Of a DNA stretch of 64,000 nt, positions 43,453 through 51,630 are shown piece after piece. Within the stretch, counting starts at the first letter, position 1. Each line of letters starts with the position of its first letter. The notes below the pieces were generated by a model that had not been told where the DNA came from, did not search any database, and saw nothing but the letters and a program-made list of their open reading frames with translations. A program made the translations under genes and the position numbers. The DNA is taken from positions 806,001-870,000 of the forward strand of contig NZ_CP019445.1 of NCBI RefSeq assembly GCF_001975225.1, read 5' to 3'. Source of the stretch: Kosakonia cowanii JCM 10956 = DSM 18146. GTDB lineage: Bacteria > Pseudomonadota > Gammaproteobacteria > Enterobacterales > Enterobacteriaceae.

Positions 43453-44442
43453 TTAAAAAGTGGTCGCAAAGCGATGCAGCGCCGGTGCCGGGATATGCAA
43501 TTTGACCGGCGTTTGCACAGGCCAGCTCTGCTCGGCGTCGGCAAGCAGGATCTGCCCGTTGCAGCGCACGCTGTGGCGATAGTGATGACCCAGAAACGCG
43601 CTCTCCTCCACGACACCCTCGAGCACCAGGCCCTGCGGCAAGTCGTATTGCGCGGTTGCGGGCAGCAGCTGGACATCTGCACTGCGGAAATAGAGGCGTT
43701 TATCGCTGCTCTGTTGTTCAATCAGGCAGTTATCGGCCCCCATAAAATCCGCGACGAAGGGCGTGGCCGGGTGGTGGTAGATCGCCTCCGGTGTGCCAAT
43801 CTGCTCAATGCGCCCCTGATTAAGCACCGCAATGCGATCGGCCATTACCAGCGCCTCTTGCTGGTCATGCGTCACAATCAGCGAGGTAAAACCGAGGCGC
43901 TTTTGCAGCGCTTTAATCTCATGGCGCACATTGAGGCGCACTTTGGCATCAAGGTTTGATAACGGCTCGTCGAGCACCAGCACGTCCGGTTCTATCGCCA
44001 GCGCACGGGCGAGGGCAACACGCTGGCGCTGGCCGCCGGAAAGGGCCGTGACTTTACTCTCGGCATAGGGTTCAAGATTGACGATGCGTAATAATTCCCG
44101 CACCCGCTGCTGGATATTCTCTTTTTTCCAGCGCCGCACTTTGAGGCCATAACCAATATTTTGTGCCACGGTGAAGTGAGGCCAAAGCGCATAACTTTGG
44201 AACACCATGGTGATATTTCGCTGCTCTGGCGTGAGGTGCGTAATATCCCTATCGTTAATTGCCACCGTACCCGATTGCGCGGGGATAAAACCGCATAATG
44301 CATTGAGTAGCGTCGTTTTTCCGCAGCCGGATGGGCCAAGCAGCGCAATCATTTCACCCTTTTCGACGGATAAATGAATATCGTGCAGCACCACTTTCTC
44401 GCCATAGGAAATTTTTAGTTTATCGATATGCAAATAACTCAC
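43453..44442 (-). CDS. ABC importer ATPase (PotA/UgpC/PhnT-like, with TOBE domain)
   Basis: 329 residues from the GTG at 44442, chosen because AAGGGA sits six bases upstream; the ATG at 44463 and the one at 44490 (inside an operator-like palindrome) lack a good site. Walker A GPSGCGKTT near residue 36, Q-loop VFQSYALWPHFT, ABC signature LSGGQRQRVALARAL, Walker B VLVLDEPLSNLD, H-loop VTHDQQEA. The C-terminal 100 residues form the regulatory/TOBE part of this subfamily. First gene of the importer operon, divergent from the MBL/LacI/IMPase genes. Confidence 0.9.
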   Translation of the reverse strand: MSYLHIDKLKISYGEKVVLHDIHLSVEKGEMIALLGPSGCGKTTLLNALCGFIPAQSGTVAINDRDITHLTPEQRNITMVFQSYALWPHFTVAQNIGYGLKVRRWKKENIQQRVRELLRIVNLEPYAESKVTALSGGQRQRVALARALAIEPDVLVLDEPLSNLDAKVRLNVRHEIKALQKRLGFTSLIVTHDQQEALVMADRIAVLNQGRIEQIGTPEAIYHHPATPFVADFMGADNCLIEQQSSDKRLYFRSADVQLLPATAQYDLPQGLVLEGVVEESAFLGHHYRHSVRCNGQILLADAEQSWPVQTPVKLHIPAPALHRFATTF

Positions 44443-44473
44443 GGGCGATCCCTTGTTGCGCATCTTATTTAGC

Positions 44474-44491
44474 AATGAACACGTGTTCATT
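44474..44491. promoter_or_regulatory. Perfect 18-bp palindrome, probable LacI-family operator
   Basis: AATGAACACGTGTTCATT is an exact inverted repeat with a central CG, the architecture bound by LacI/GalR dimers. It lies in the 152-bp divergent region between the ABC importer operon and the MBL-LacI-IMPase operon, which itself encodes a LacI-type regulator. One operator here could control both directions. Confidence 0.72.
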
Positions 44492-44594
44492 TATTTGTAA
44501 AAAAAATGCAACTTTGTAGCGACATGATGTGAGCCTACTTTGTCCGCTATTTGTGACAATTTGATTAAGTGATAACGCTTTTTAGCGAGGCGAC

Positions 44595-45356
44595 ATGAAA
44601 ATAGATGTGCTGGGGTGCGGGAGCGCCTTTTCGCGGCAGCAAAATACGTCCGCTATTCGGGTCATCGACCGGCAGAAGCGCCAATGGTTGATTGACTGCG
44701 GCCCCACTATTCCGCGCGCGCTCTGGCAGCGAAATCTGGAGATTAACGAGATTGACGCCCTCTACTTTACCCACGTGCACCCGGATCACTGCACTGGCCT
44801 GACGGCACTGCTCAATCACTGGAAAAGCTTTCAACGGCGTAAACCGCTGATTATCTGGTCGCAGCGTGAGCAGCGCCCGGTACTGATGCAGCTGGCAAGC
44901 CTGGCAAACTGGCCGCAGGCAGAACTGGGTTTTCCGATTGAGTGGCGCGACAGCGAAGCCGCGTTTCACTGGCAGGGTTGGCAGATCCACACCGCCTTTA
45001 CCCACCATGAAATTCCCAATCTCGCGCTGCGTATTGAAACTGATGGGTGCACGCTCTTTTACAGCGGCGATGGTCGTCCGACGGCAGAGAGTATCGCCCT
45101 GATGCACAATGCTGACCTCGCCTTCCAGGAGTGCGCCTCGTTGACGGCGTTAGGCAGCGACGCCTCCCATGGCGACTTTCCCGATTGCCTGGCGCTCTAT
45201 CAGCAATTACATCTGCCCGCGCTCGGCTTATACCACTGCAACGATGCTGCCCTTGCGGCATTAGCAGAGGCATGCGCGTCCTATCCGGGGCTGTTTCTTA
45301 GCGAGGATGGCAGGCAGTTTGACCTTCTCACCCAGCAGGCGGCCCATTATGGCTAA
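44595..45356 (+). CDS. Metallo-beta-lactamase-fold hydrolase (PhnP/RNase Z-like)
   Basis: 253 residues. The metal motif is complete as THVHPDHCTGL (His60, His62, Asp64, His65), preceded by IDCGPTIPRAL and followed by FTHHEIPNLALRIE (His), a YSGDGRPT segment (metal-bridging Asp) and a late GLYHCN His. This set is found in the phosphodiesterase branch of the family (PhnP, RNase Z, cyclic nucleotide phosphodiesterases). No signal peptide, so cytosolic. Its stop overlaps the start of the regulator gene by 8 bp. With a phosphatase gene two positions on, a phosphodiester substrate is my inference. Confidence 0.82.
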   Translation: MKIDVLGCGSAFSRQQNTSAIRVIDRQKRQWLIDCGPTIPRALWQRNLEINEIDALYFTHVHPDHCTGLTALLNHWKSFQRRKPLIIWSQREQRPVLMQLASLANWPQAELGFPIEWRDSEAAFHWQGWQIHTAFTHHEIPNLALRIETDGCTLFYSGDGRPTAESIALMHNADLAFQECASLTALGSDASHGDFPDCLALYQQLHLPALGLYHCNDAALAALAEACASYPGLFLSEDGRQFDLLTQQAAHYG

Positions 45357-46359
45357 ACAGACGGTCACCGCCGAGGATGTGGCGAAACGGGCTGGCGTTT
45401 CCCGCGCGGTGGTCTCGCGGGCGCTGAGCAGCAACGGCAGTATCTCGCCCGCCACGAAAGAGCGGGTACTGCGTGCCGCACAGGAGCTGGGCTATCAGGT
45501 CAATTTCCTTGCCCAGGGCTTAAACCGCCAGCGCAGCCACCTGATTGGCGTGATTGTGGCGCGTATTGCCGATCCGTTTCGCAGCCGCCTGCTGGAGGAG
45601 CTGCTGCATGAAATTCAGCGGCGCGGCTACCAGGCGCTGGTCACCGAGATTTCCGGCGAGCAGGATCTGGTTGCTACGCTGCGCCGTTTTACCCAGTTTC
45701 GCGTCTCGGGGGTGATTGTCACCTCCGGCCAGCCGCCGCAGGCGATTGTGAATGAGTGCGTTAACCTGCACATCCCGGTGGTGGGCATCAACCGCGACCC
45801 CGATATTCCGCTGGTCGATTTTGTCTGCTCCGATAACCGCGCCGGAGCGCAGCTGGCAGCAGAACAGCTGCTTAGCGCGGGCTGTCGTCGCTTCGGCTGG
45901 CTGAATACTCACGGCTCAACCTGGGCGGGACGCCGCCGGGGTGAGGCCTTCTCCCAGGCTTTAGAGGATGGCGGCGTCGATACGGCGCAGCAGCTACAGA
46001 TCATCATGGCGCATGAAGAGGGTTATGCGGGCGGTTGGCAGGCAGCGCTAGCGCACGACGCTGAACTGCCTGATGGCATTTTTTGCGCCAATGCTCAGCT
46101 AGCCTGCGGCTTTCTCGACGGCATGCGCCAGCGCGGCAAACAGGCACCGCACGATTTCCATCTGATCGGTTTTGATAACACGCCGCAAAGCGGGCAGTTC
46201 AGCTACCAGTTAACCACACTGCATCAAAACACCACGGAGATCGCCCACCGTGCGCTGACGCGTCTGCTGGAGCGGGCGAAAAATCCGTTGCAGCCTTCCC
46301 ACGTCGAGTGGGTTAAGGTGGAACTTATTCATCGACACACATCGCCACGCATTGGCTAA
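45349..46359 (+). CDS. LacI/GalR-family regulator of the ABC/MBL/IMPase cluster
   Basis: 336 residues from the ATG at 45349, eight bases inside the end of the MBL gene; an upstream in-frame start at 45307 would overlap more and lacks family support. The helix-turn-helix is VTAEDVAKRAGVSRAVVSRALSSNGSISPAT (about 5-35) with hinge NFLAQGLNRQRS. The effector domain has GVIVARIADPFRSRLLEEL, GVIVTSGQPPQ, DNRAGAQLAAEQLL and LIGFDNTPQSGQFSYQLTTLHQ. Autoregulation through the palindrome at 44474-44491 is likely. Effector presumably the imported compound or a breakdown product. Confidence 0.9.
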   Translation: MAKQTVTAEDVAKRAGVSRAVVSRALSSNGSISPATKERVLRAAQELGYQVNFLAQGLNRQRSHLIGVIVARIADPFRSRLLEELLHEIQRRGYQALVTEISGEQDLVATLRRFTQFRVSGVIVTSGQPPQAIVNECVNLHIPVVGINRDPDIPLVDFVCSDNRAGAQLAAEQLLSAGCRRFGWLNTHGSTWAGRRRGEAFSQALEDGGVDTAQQLQIIMAHEEGYAGGWQAALAHDAELPDGIFCANAQLACGFLDGMRQRGKQAPHDFHLIGFDNTPQSGQFSYQLTTLHQNTTEIAHRALTRLLERAKNPLQPSHVEWVKVELIHRHTSPRIG

Positions 46360-46368
46360 GAGCTATCT

Positions 46369-47139
46369 ATGACAGAAGAGTTTACCCACGCGCTCTGCGC
46401 GCTGATTCGCCGCCTCGGCCTTGAGGCCAAACAGCTTCGTGATAAAGGGCTGACCGTTGAGCAGAAAGGTCGCCAGGATTTTGTCTCGCAGGCGGATGTT
46501 TATGTCGAGACGCAGCTGCGCGAGTGGCTGAAGGCACAGCGCCCGCAGGACGGCCTGCTTGGCGAAGAGCGCGGGCTGGAGCCGGGCAGCGAGGGAACAT
46601 GGGTTATCGACCCGATTGATGGCACCACCAACTTCATTCTTGGTATGGATTACTGGTGCATCTCCGTCGCCTGGGTGCACGATAACCGCATCGAGCTTGG
46701 CATTATCTACGCGCCAGATCGCGAAGAGTTTTTCTTTGCCCGCGCGGGCCACGGCGCGTTCCTCAACGATCGCCGCTTGACCCTGACAGAACCCTCGCCG
46801 GATGCCGTGGTGCTCGGCGTCGGGCGCTCAAGCCGCCGCGCGCCGCGTGAATATACCGATGCGCTGGAAAAACTGCTCGATCAGGGCGTGGAACACCGCC
46901 GGTTTGGCGCCGGTGCGCTGATGCTGGCGCACGTCGCCGCAGGGCTGGTGCACGGCTATTACGAAGCGCACCTGCACAGCTGGGACGCGCTGGCCGGGCT
47001 GGTGCTGATCAGTGAAGCGGGCGGTCGGCACAACGACTTTCTTGCTAATGATGGCTTAACCAACGGCAACACGGCGTGGGCCGCCACGCCAGCAGTGTGG
47101 CAGCAGCTGCAACCGCTGCTGCTGCCGTCAGGGAAGTAA
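46369..47139 (+). CDS. Inositol-monophosphatase-family phosphatase
   Basis: 256 residues, standard size. All Mg2+/Li+-sensitive phosphatase motifs are present: GEERG with Glu66/Glu67, WVIDPIDGTTNFI with Asp81 and Asp84, and the C-terminal HLHSWDALAG with Asp206. The family hydrolyses inositol monophosphate, PAP, sugar phosphates or histidinol phosphate. It starts nine bases after the regulator stop, in one operon with the MBL-fold hydrolase, so I infer it removes the phosphate released as a monoester by that enzyme. E. coli SuhB is the housekeeping member and is encoded elsewhere; this is an accessory paralogue. Confidence 0.87.
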   Translation: MTEEFTHALCALIRRLGLEAKQLRDKGLTVEQKGRQDFVSQADVYVETQLREWLKAQRPQDGLLGEERGLEPGSEGTWVIDPIDGTTNFILGMDYWCISVAWVHDNRIELGIIYAPDREEFFFARAGHGAFLNDRRLTLTEPSPDAVVLGVGRSSRRAPREYTDALEKLLDQGVEHRRFGAGALMLAHVAAGLVHGYYEAHLHSWDALAGLVLISEAGGRHNDFLANDGLTNGNTAWAATPAVWQQLQPLLLPSGK

Positions 47140-47144
47140 CTTAC

Positions 47145-48599
47145 TTAGCGGGCAGGCCACTGGTTGAGATCGATTCCGCGCTGCGGCGCGGTTTTGGCAA
47201 ACTCCCGCAGCACCGCTTTCACATCCGGATCGAAGTAATCGACATTCTCATGCTCAACCACCACCACGCTGCGCTCCGGGATCTTCGCCAGTAATGCCTG
47301 TAGACGGGGGTTATGCAAAAAGGTCAGGTTCTGCTGAATGCGCAGCACATAGTGATCGCCCCGACGTGCAAGCTGCAACGCATTGCGATGGCAGTGGTAG
47401 AGGCTAAGCGCCATCTGCACCGCCAGCCCCAGCGCAATCCCCATCAACATACCGAAAACAATAATCCCCGCGACGGTGGTAAGAAACGGCACATACTGTT
47501 GATACCCGGCGCGAAACTGCTCGATAAAGAGGCGCGGTGTCGCCAGCTTATAGCCAGTGTAGAGCAGCACGGCGGCAAGGCTTGCCAGCGGGATCACCGA
47601 TAACAGCTCTCCGAACCACAGGCCACACACCAGCAGCAGTACGCCGTGCAGCAGCACCGAGAATTTGCTTTGCGCGCCGTTGCTGACGTTGACCGAACTG
47701 CGCACAATCACTGCGGTGATCGGCATTGCGCCCACCAGGCCTGAGAGCAGGTTACCCGCGCCCTGCGCCACCAGCTCTTTATCCGGCGACGGCGGCGGGT
47801 TCTGCGGACGTAGCTTCTTCAGCGCCTCCTGGCTAAGCAGGGTTTCGAGGCTGGCCACCAGCGCCAGCGTGATCGCGACCGTGTAGACCGCCGGGTTTTG
47901 CCAGGCGCTCCAGTCCGGCCCCTCCAGTTCGGCCATCAGATCGTTAAGGGAGCCAAACTCCGGCAGGGTGATGCGAGGTAACGCGGGAAGCAGATGCGGC
48001 GCAAAGTAGCTCAAGGCAATCACCATCACGCTGCCGAGCAGCACCGCCACTAGCGGTCCGGGGATCCAGCTCAGGCTTTTGATCCGCTTCATTGCCGCCG
48101 AGTCCCATCCCCATAACAGGAGCAGGCCGCCAGCCGCGACGAATAACGAGGTCAGCGAAACGGTAAAGTCACCGCTGAAGAGCTGGCCTAAACCGCTCTC
48201 CTCCACTTCACCAAGCGCGACCGGGATCTGCTGCATAATCAGCAACAAACCGATCGCCGCCAGCATCCCCTTAATCACGCTACCGGGCACCAGCCCGATA
48301 AACCGCCCGGCGCGCAGCAGGCCCATCGCCAGTTGCAGCACGCCTGCCAGCACCAGTGCGAAGAGAAAAGCGGAGAAGGAGCCGAGCGACTCCACCGAAG
48401 CCACGACAATGGTTACCAGCCCGGCAGCCGGGCCGCTGACGGCAAAACGCGACGGACTTAGCGCGGTGACCAGTAGCCCGCCGATGATCCCGGTTAGCAG
48501 GCCAACAAAGGGCGGTAGCCCGCTGGCGTGGGCGATGCCCAGGCAGAGTGGCAGCGCCACCAGAAAAACGACTACGCCTGCCAGTGTATCCTGGCGCAA
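47145..48599 (-). CDS. SulP-family inorganic anion transporter, N-terminus frameshifted
   Basis: 484 residues in the main frame, about eleven membrane helices followed by a short STAS-like cytoplasmic end (SVVVVEHENVDYFDPDVKAVLREFAKT). SulP signature: FAVSGPAAGLVTIVVA in the first third and NLLSGLVGAMPITAVIVRSSVNVSNGA in the middle. It probably moves sulfate, bicarbonate or another anion. The frame opens only with a TTG lacking a ribosome-binding site. In the next frame a GTG at 48648 with AAGGGAG seven bases upstream encodes a plausible start (MKRLKPLLARF) that would run into this frame if one base near 48611-48618 were removed. Either the gene is broken, the base is a sequencing error, or TTG is used. 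Confidence 0.8.
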   Translation of the reverse strand: MRQDTLAGVVVFLVALPLCLGIAHASGLPPFVGLLTGIIGGLLVTALSPSRFAVSGPAAGLVTIVVASVESLGSFSAFLFALVLAGVLQLAMGLLRAGRFIGLVPGSVIKGMLAAIGLLLIMQQIPVALGEVEESGLGQLFSGDFTVSLTSLFVAAGGLLLLWGWDSAAMKRIKSLSWIPGPLVAVLLGSVMVIALSYFAPHLLPALPRITLPEFGSLNDLMAELEGPDWSAWQNPAVYTVAITLALVASLETLLSQEALKKLRPQNPPPSPDKELVAQGAGNLLSGLVGAMPITAVIVRSSVNVSNGAQSKFSVLLHGVLLLVCGLWFGELLSVIPLASLAAVLLYTGYKLATPRLFIEQFRAGYQQYVPFLTTVAGIIVFGMLMGIALGLAVQMALSLYHCHRNALQLARRGDHYVLRIQQNLTFLHNPRLQALLAKIPERSVVVVEHENVDYFDPDVKAVLREFAKTAPQRGIDLNQWPAR

Positions 48600-48648
48600 G
48601 GTGGCGATGGGAAGAGAAACGGGCCAGCAACGGTTTTAACCTTTTCAC
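48600..48648 (-). pseudogene. Out-of-frame start segment of the SulP gene
   Basis: GTG at 48648 preceded by AAGGGAGT encodes MKRLKPLLARF and then leaves the SulP frame at TTCTCTTCCC. Deleting one base gives LPIATLRQDTLAG, joining smoothly to the membrane domain. It represents the original N-terminus of the gene at 47145-48599. Confidence 0.7.
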
Positions 48649-48971
48649 AGTGCGACTCCCTTATAGACGGTGAACAAAATCTGGCTGGTTTGATGCGGGA
48701 ACTTTTACTACTAGCACTGTCGGCGGAAATATAATCCTAAGGAAAATCTTATTGTGGATTTAAATTAGTAAAAAAAGTCTGAATGTAAAATTATGAAAAA
48801 TAAATTCGCGCGAAATATACAGATATCAAGAAAATATTGAGCTTATTGATAACTTGATAAACAGTAGGGTTTAATTCCGGCATATAACCAGATGATAATA
48901 AAGTTATATCACTGCGCTGTTTAAATATAAGCAATAATTACTTTATTAGAGACACTGCCATTAGCAGGGAG
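48649..48971. other. 323-bp AT-rich gap
   Basis: Markedly AT-rich stretch upstream of the SulP gene and downstream of the HEAT-like gene. I see the SulP ribosome-binding site at its left end and no gene, terminator or named binding site elsewhere. Confidence 0.5.
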
Positions 48972-49409
48972 TTATGTTAGCTCCCGCTTTGCATGGCGGC
49001 CAAAATCACTATCTTTGAGCAGAACCTCCAGTGCTTCAAGCGCCGCAGGGTGCTGTTTATTTTGACAAATCAGTGAGAACGCAGCATGTTTAAACAGGAT
49101 GTAAGCGTCCCCCTGAATAATGCTCAGCGCAAAGGCGATCTCTTTCTCATTCACAGTTAATAACGCAAGGGTATTAATGCAGTTGACAATCAGGCTGTCA
49201 TCTTCAATAGCATCATGATTAATTATCTGAACCAGCGCCTCTTTAATAAACGCATCGTCATACTCGCCATGATATAAGCCGAGGATCTTTACCGCTTCGA
49301 TGCGGATATCGTCATCACCGCCGCTATCCGTGGCAATATCAAGCAGCGCTTTTGCTGAACTGCGATCGAGTATTTGATTAAAACCGCGCAGGGGTGTGCC
49401 TCCGTCCAT
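48972..49409 (-). CDS. Small HEAT-repeat-like helical protein, unknown function
   Basis: 145 residues, acidic, all-helical in appearance, built of repeated helix pairs (AKALLDIATDSGGDDDIRIEAVKILGLY, then KEALVQIINHDAIEDDSLIVNCINTLALL, then AALEALEVLLKDSDFGRHAKREL), which is the pattern of HEAT/ARM-type repeats. No signal peptide. The start is fixed by an in-frame TGA 30 bases upstream; only a weak GGAA precedes it. It begins 22 bases after the chitinase stop codon on the same strand, so they may be co-transcribed. I do not recognise a function; small HEAT-like proteins often bind other proteins. Codon use is less GC-rich than its neighbours. Confidence 0.6.
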   Translation of the reverse strand: MDGGTPLRGFNQILDRSSAKALLDIATDSGGDDDIRIEAVKILGLYHGEYDDAFIKEALVQIINHDAIEDDSLIVNCINTLALLTVNEKEIAFALSIIQGDAYILFKHAAFSLICQNKQHPAALEALEVLLKDSDFGRHAKRELT

Positions 49410-49431
49410 GGAAGCACGGTTCCAGGCAACT

Positions 49432-51027
49432 CTATTTCACGACCTTATCCCAGGCCATCTGCCAGGCGCTACCGGCACCCGGCGCGTAGGCGCTGGCAAG
49501 CCCTGCACACCAGCCGGTGTAGGGATAGGGTTTGCACTGATACAAATGATTGTCGCTGCCGAGCACAATATCTCCGGCTTTATACGCATGGCCGGCGGCA
49601 TATTTCGGGTAGCTCTGCTGATCCGGCGTATCGTCACCGTGATCGGTTGTCATGACGTTTAATACCGCCGACAGAAGGGATTTATTCCCCGCCTTATCAA
49701 TGGCATTTACGCTGTAGGCGTAGTTACTGTTCGCCGTCAGATCGTCATCGGTATAGGTATTACCGCTGGCATCAGCCACTTTCTGCTGATTGCGGAACAC
49801 TTCATAGTGATCCACGCCCGAGCCGCTATCGGTGGAGGCTTTCCAGGTCAGATGCACGCTGGTGGCGGTCGCCTGCGCGTTCAGCCCGGTGGGAACGCCC
49901 GGCGCAGTGGTGTCTTTCTCCGGCGTCTCAATCACGCTGCCATCGTGGATCAGCTGTGTGTAGGCTTTGCGGAACTGCCCGTTGTAAGGCACATGATTGA
50001 CGTTTTCGCCCTCATCCCAGTTGATGGACCAGGTCATTAACCCTCTGAGCGGCAGCCCCTCTTTTTCCATATCGGCGAAGAGGCGGTAAACATCCTGCGG
50101 GGTTTTAACAAACCCGGTCGCGGCAGCAGCACCATTACTCGGCAGGCCGATGACTAATTTGCTGGAAGGGATTTTTACCGCAGAGAGGCCGTGCTTGTCG
50201 GTAATGATCTCTTTGCTGAAGTGGTAGAGAAACTCATATTTTTTGCTGTCGTCATTCTGCGCGTAATTCACCCACCAGCCATCTTTCGTGGTGTCGTCTG
50301 GCTGAAAACCAATCCCAAACGCGCCCTGGTTATAGAACTGCGGTGCGATAAAGTCGTAATACCCTTCGAGGCTGTTAATGTATTTCTGGTACTGCGGATT
50401 CGCTTTGGTCAGATAGGGAATTTCTGGCGCCATACTGATAATAAAGTGTTTACCCTGCTGCTGATAATGGTCACGTACTTTTTTCAGCGCCGCCGGAATA
50501 ACGGTTTCGTTATCGGCTTTTTTAATCGCGCTCTGTTCGAGATCGATATCCAGACCGTCGAAGCCATATAAATCAACCAGTCGGATAATTTCGTCGGCAA
50601 AATGTTGCGTATCGCCATTGGCTTCGTGCAGCTCAATATGCGCATCCGCGCCGCCAAGGGATAACAACACCGCCTGGCCGCGTTCATTCAGCGCAGCCAC
50701 TTCCGCGCGGAAGCTTTGATCGGTGCCGTAGTAGGGGATAAAAGTCGGCATACTTTTGCCATCTGATGACTTCATAAAGGAGGCCATCACCACGTTAAAG
50801 GCTTTCGGTGTATCTTTTAATGCCAGCTTCAGCGGGTAGCCCTGCTCATAATCGCCGGAAAAACCCTGATCCCAGTTGTGCCAGTAGCCGACTAATAATT
50901 TTTTGCCTTCAATGGAGGGCATGGTATCGGCGTAATCGGTGTTAGCGAATACAGGGCCGCTCACGCCCACCATCCCCGCCAGCGCCAGCGAGGCGAAAAC
51001 ATTATTCATCTTAAATATGCTTTTCAT
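49432..51027 (-). CDS. Secreted GH18 chitinase with FnIII and chitin-binding domains
   Basis: 531 residues. Sec signal peptide cleaved about after VFA28. GH18 barrel: chitinase landmarks KLLVGYWHNW (44-53), AVLLSLGGAD (119-128) and catalytic DGLDIDLE (157-164, acid Glu164), later YDFIAPQFYNQGAFG and GLMTWSINWDEG. A fibronectin type III domain follows at about 388-470 and a C-terminal carbohydrate-binding module (CBM5/12 type) at about 475-531, with the aromatic-rich AAGHAYKAGDIVLGSDNHLYQC and PGAGSAWQMAWDKV. It hydrolyses chitin outside the cytoplasm. AAGGGA lies five bases upstream of the ATG. Likely secreted by type II secretion (inference). Not part of the E. coli order here. Confidence 0.93.
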   Translation of the reverse strand: MKSIFKMNNVFASLALAGMVGVSGPVFANTDYADTMPSIEGKKLLVGYWHNWDQGFSGDYEQGYPLKLALKDTPKAFNVVMASFMKSSDGKSMPTFIPYYGTDQSFRAEVAALNERGQAVLLSLGGADAHIELHEANGDTQHFADEIIRLVDLYGFDGLDIDLEQSAIKKADNETVIPAALKKVRDHYQQQGKHFIISMAPEIPYLTKANPQYQKYINSLEGYYDFIAPQFYNQGAFGIGFQPDDTTKDGWWVNYAQNDDSKKYEFLYHFSKEIITDKHGLSAVKIPSSKLVIGLPSNGAAAATGFVKTPQDVYRLFADMEKEGLPLRGLMTWSINWDEGENVNHVPYNGQFRKAYTQLIHDGSVIETPEKDTTAPGVPTGLNAQATATSVHLTWKASTDSGSGVDHYEVFRNQQKVADASGNTYTDDDLTANSNYAYSVNAIDKAGNKSLLSAVLNVMTTDHGDDTPDQQSYPKYAAGHAYKAGDIVLGSDNHLYQCKPYPYTGWCAGLASAYAPGAGSAWQMAWDKVVK

Positions 51028-51251
51028 GATAATCCCTTAAATATGATCCACGCAGATCGAATGATAAATATCGGGTGCAAAGTACAAACAATGAAAATCA
51101 TATTAAAGGCTACCAGGATAATTTCATTATTTAAGTGACAGGAAGATTCTGCTCTTTATTTGGCGAATTTTATTGTGATAAAGAATTTTCTGGATAAGTA
51201 AGCTATTGTGCCAGATATACGTATGCTCTGTTTCGTACCGCTTTTTATTTA

Positions 51252-51380
51252 TCAGAACATGGCGCGCAGCAGTGCGCGCAGGAAAGTGCGGATTTCCATT
51301 GCCAGATCGCTGTGTGAAAGGCTGAGAAAAAGCATCAGCAACAGAGTGATGATAACGATAAGCGTGACCCGGGTTTTCAT
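51252..51380 (-). CDS. 42-residue hydrophobic peptide with strong ribosome-binding site
   Basis: ATG at 51380 is preceded by a near-perfect AGGAGG seven to eight bases upstream and runs 42 codons to TGA at 51252. The peptide begins MKTRVTLIVIITLLLMLFLS (one transmembrane helix, about 4-22, after a positively charged N-terminus) and ends in an amphipathic segment EIRTFLRALLRAMF. No homologue recognised. Size and architecture fit small inner-membrane proteins or type I toxins. It lies alone in the 600-bp gap between chitinase and the chorismate mutase gene. Confidence 0.6.
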   Translation of the reverse strand: MKTRVTLIVIITLLLMLFLSLSHSDLAMEIRTFLRALLRAMF

Positions 51381-51630
51381 CGCGATTTACCTCCTGCTTG
51401 CCGAAAAAGTGTGGCCGCTTCAGCGTGCGCTATTTCAGGTACTTGCACCAGCGTACATTGTTAACGGTGTAATAAAACGAAACGGTAATTTCATTTCGTG
51501 ATTACAATTTTTTAATATAATCACGCCGCCACAGGATGTGAGAGGCTCATTTGCCTGACACGGTGGTTTAACAGGAAGCGCGCACTGCAACTTGAGATAC
51601 ACGCCCATCTATCGACTTCGGAGAGTGATT

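Noticed and set aside
51208..51501. 97-codon plus-strand frame in the chitinase-chorismate mutase gap
   Set aside because: Arg/Ser-rich composition, poor start context, and antisense to the better supported 42-residue peptide on the minus strand.
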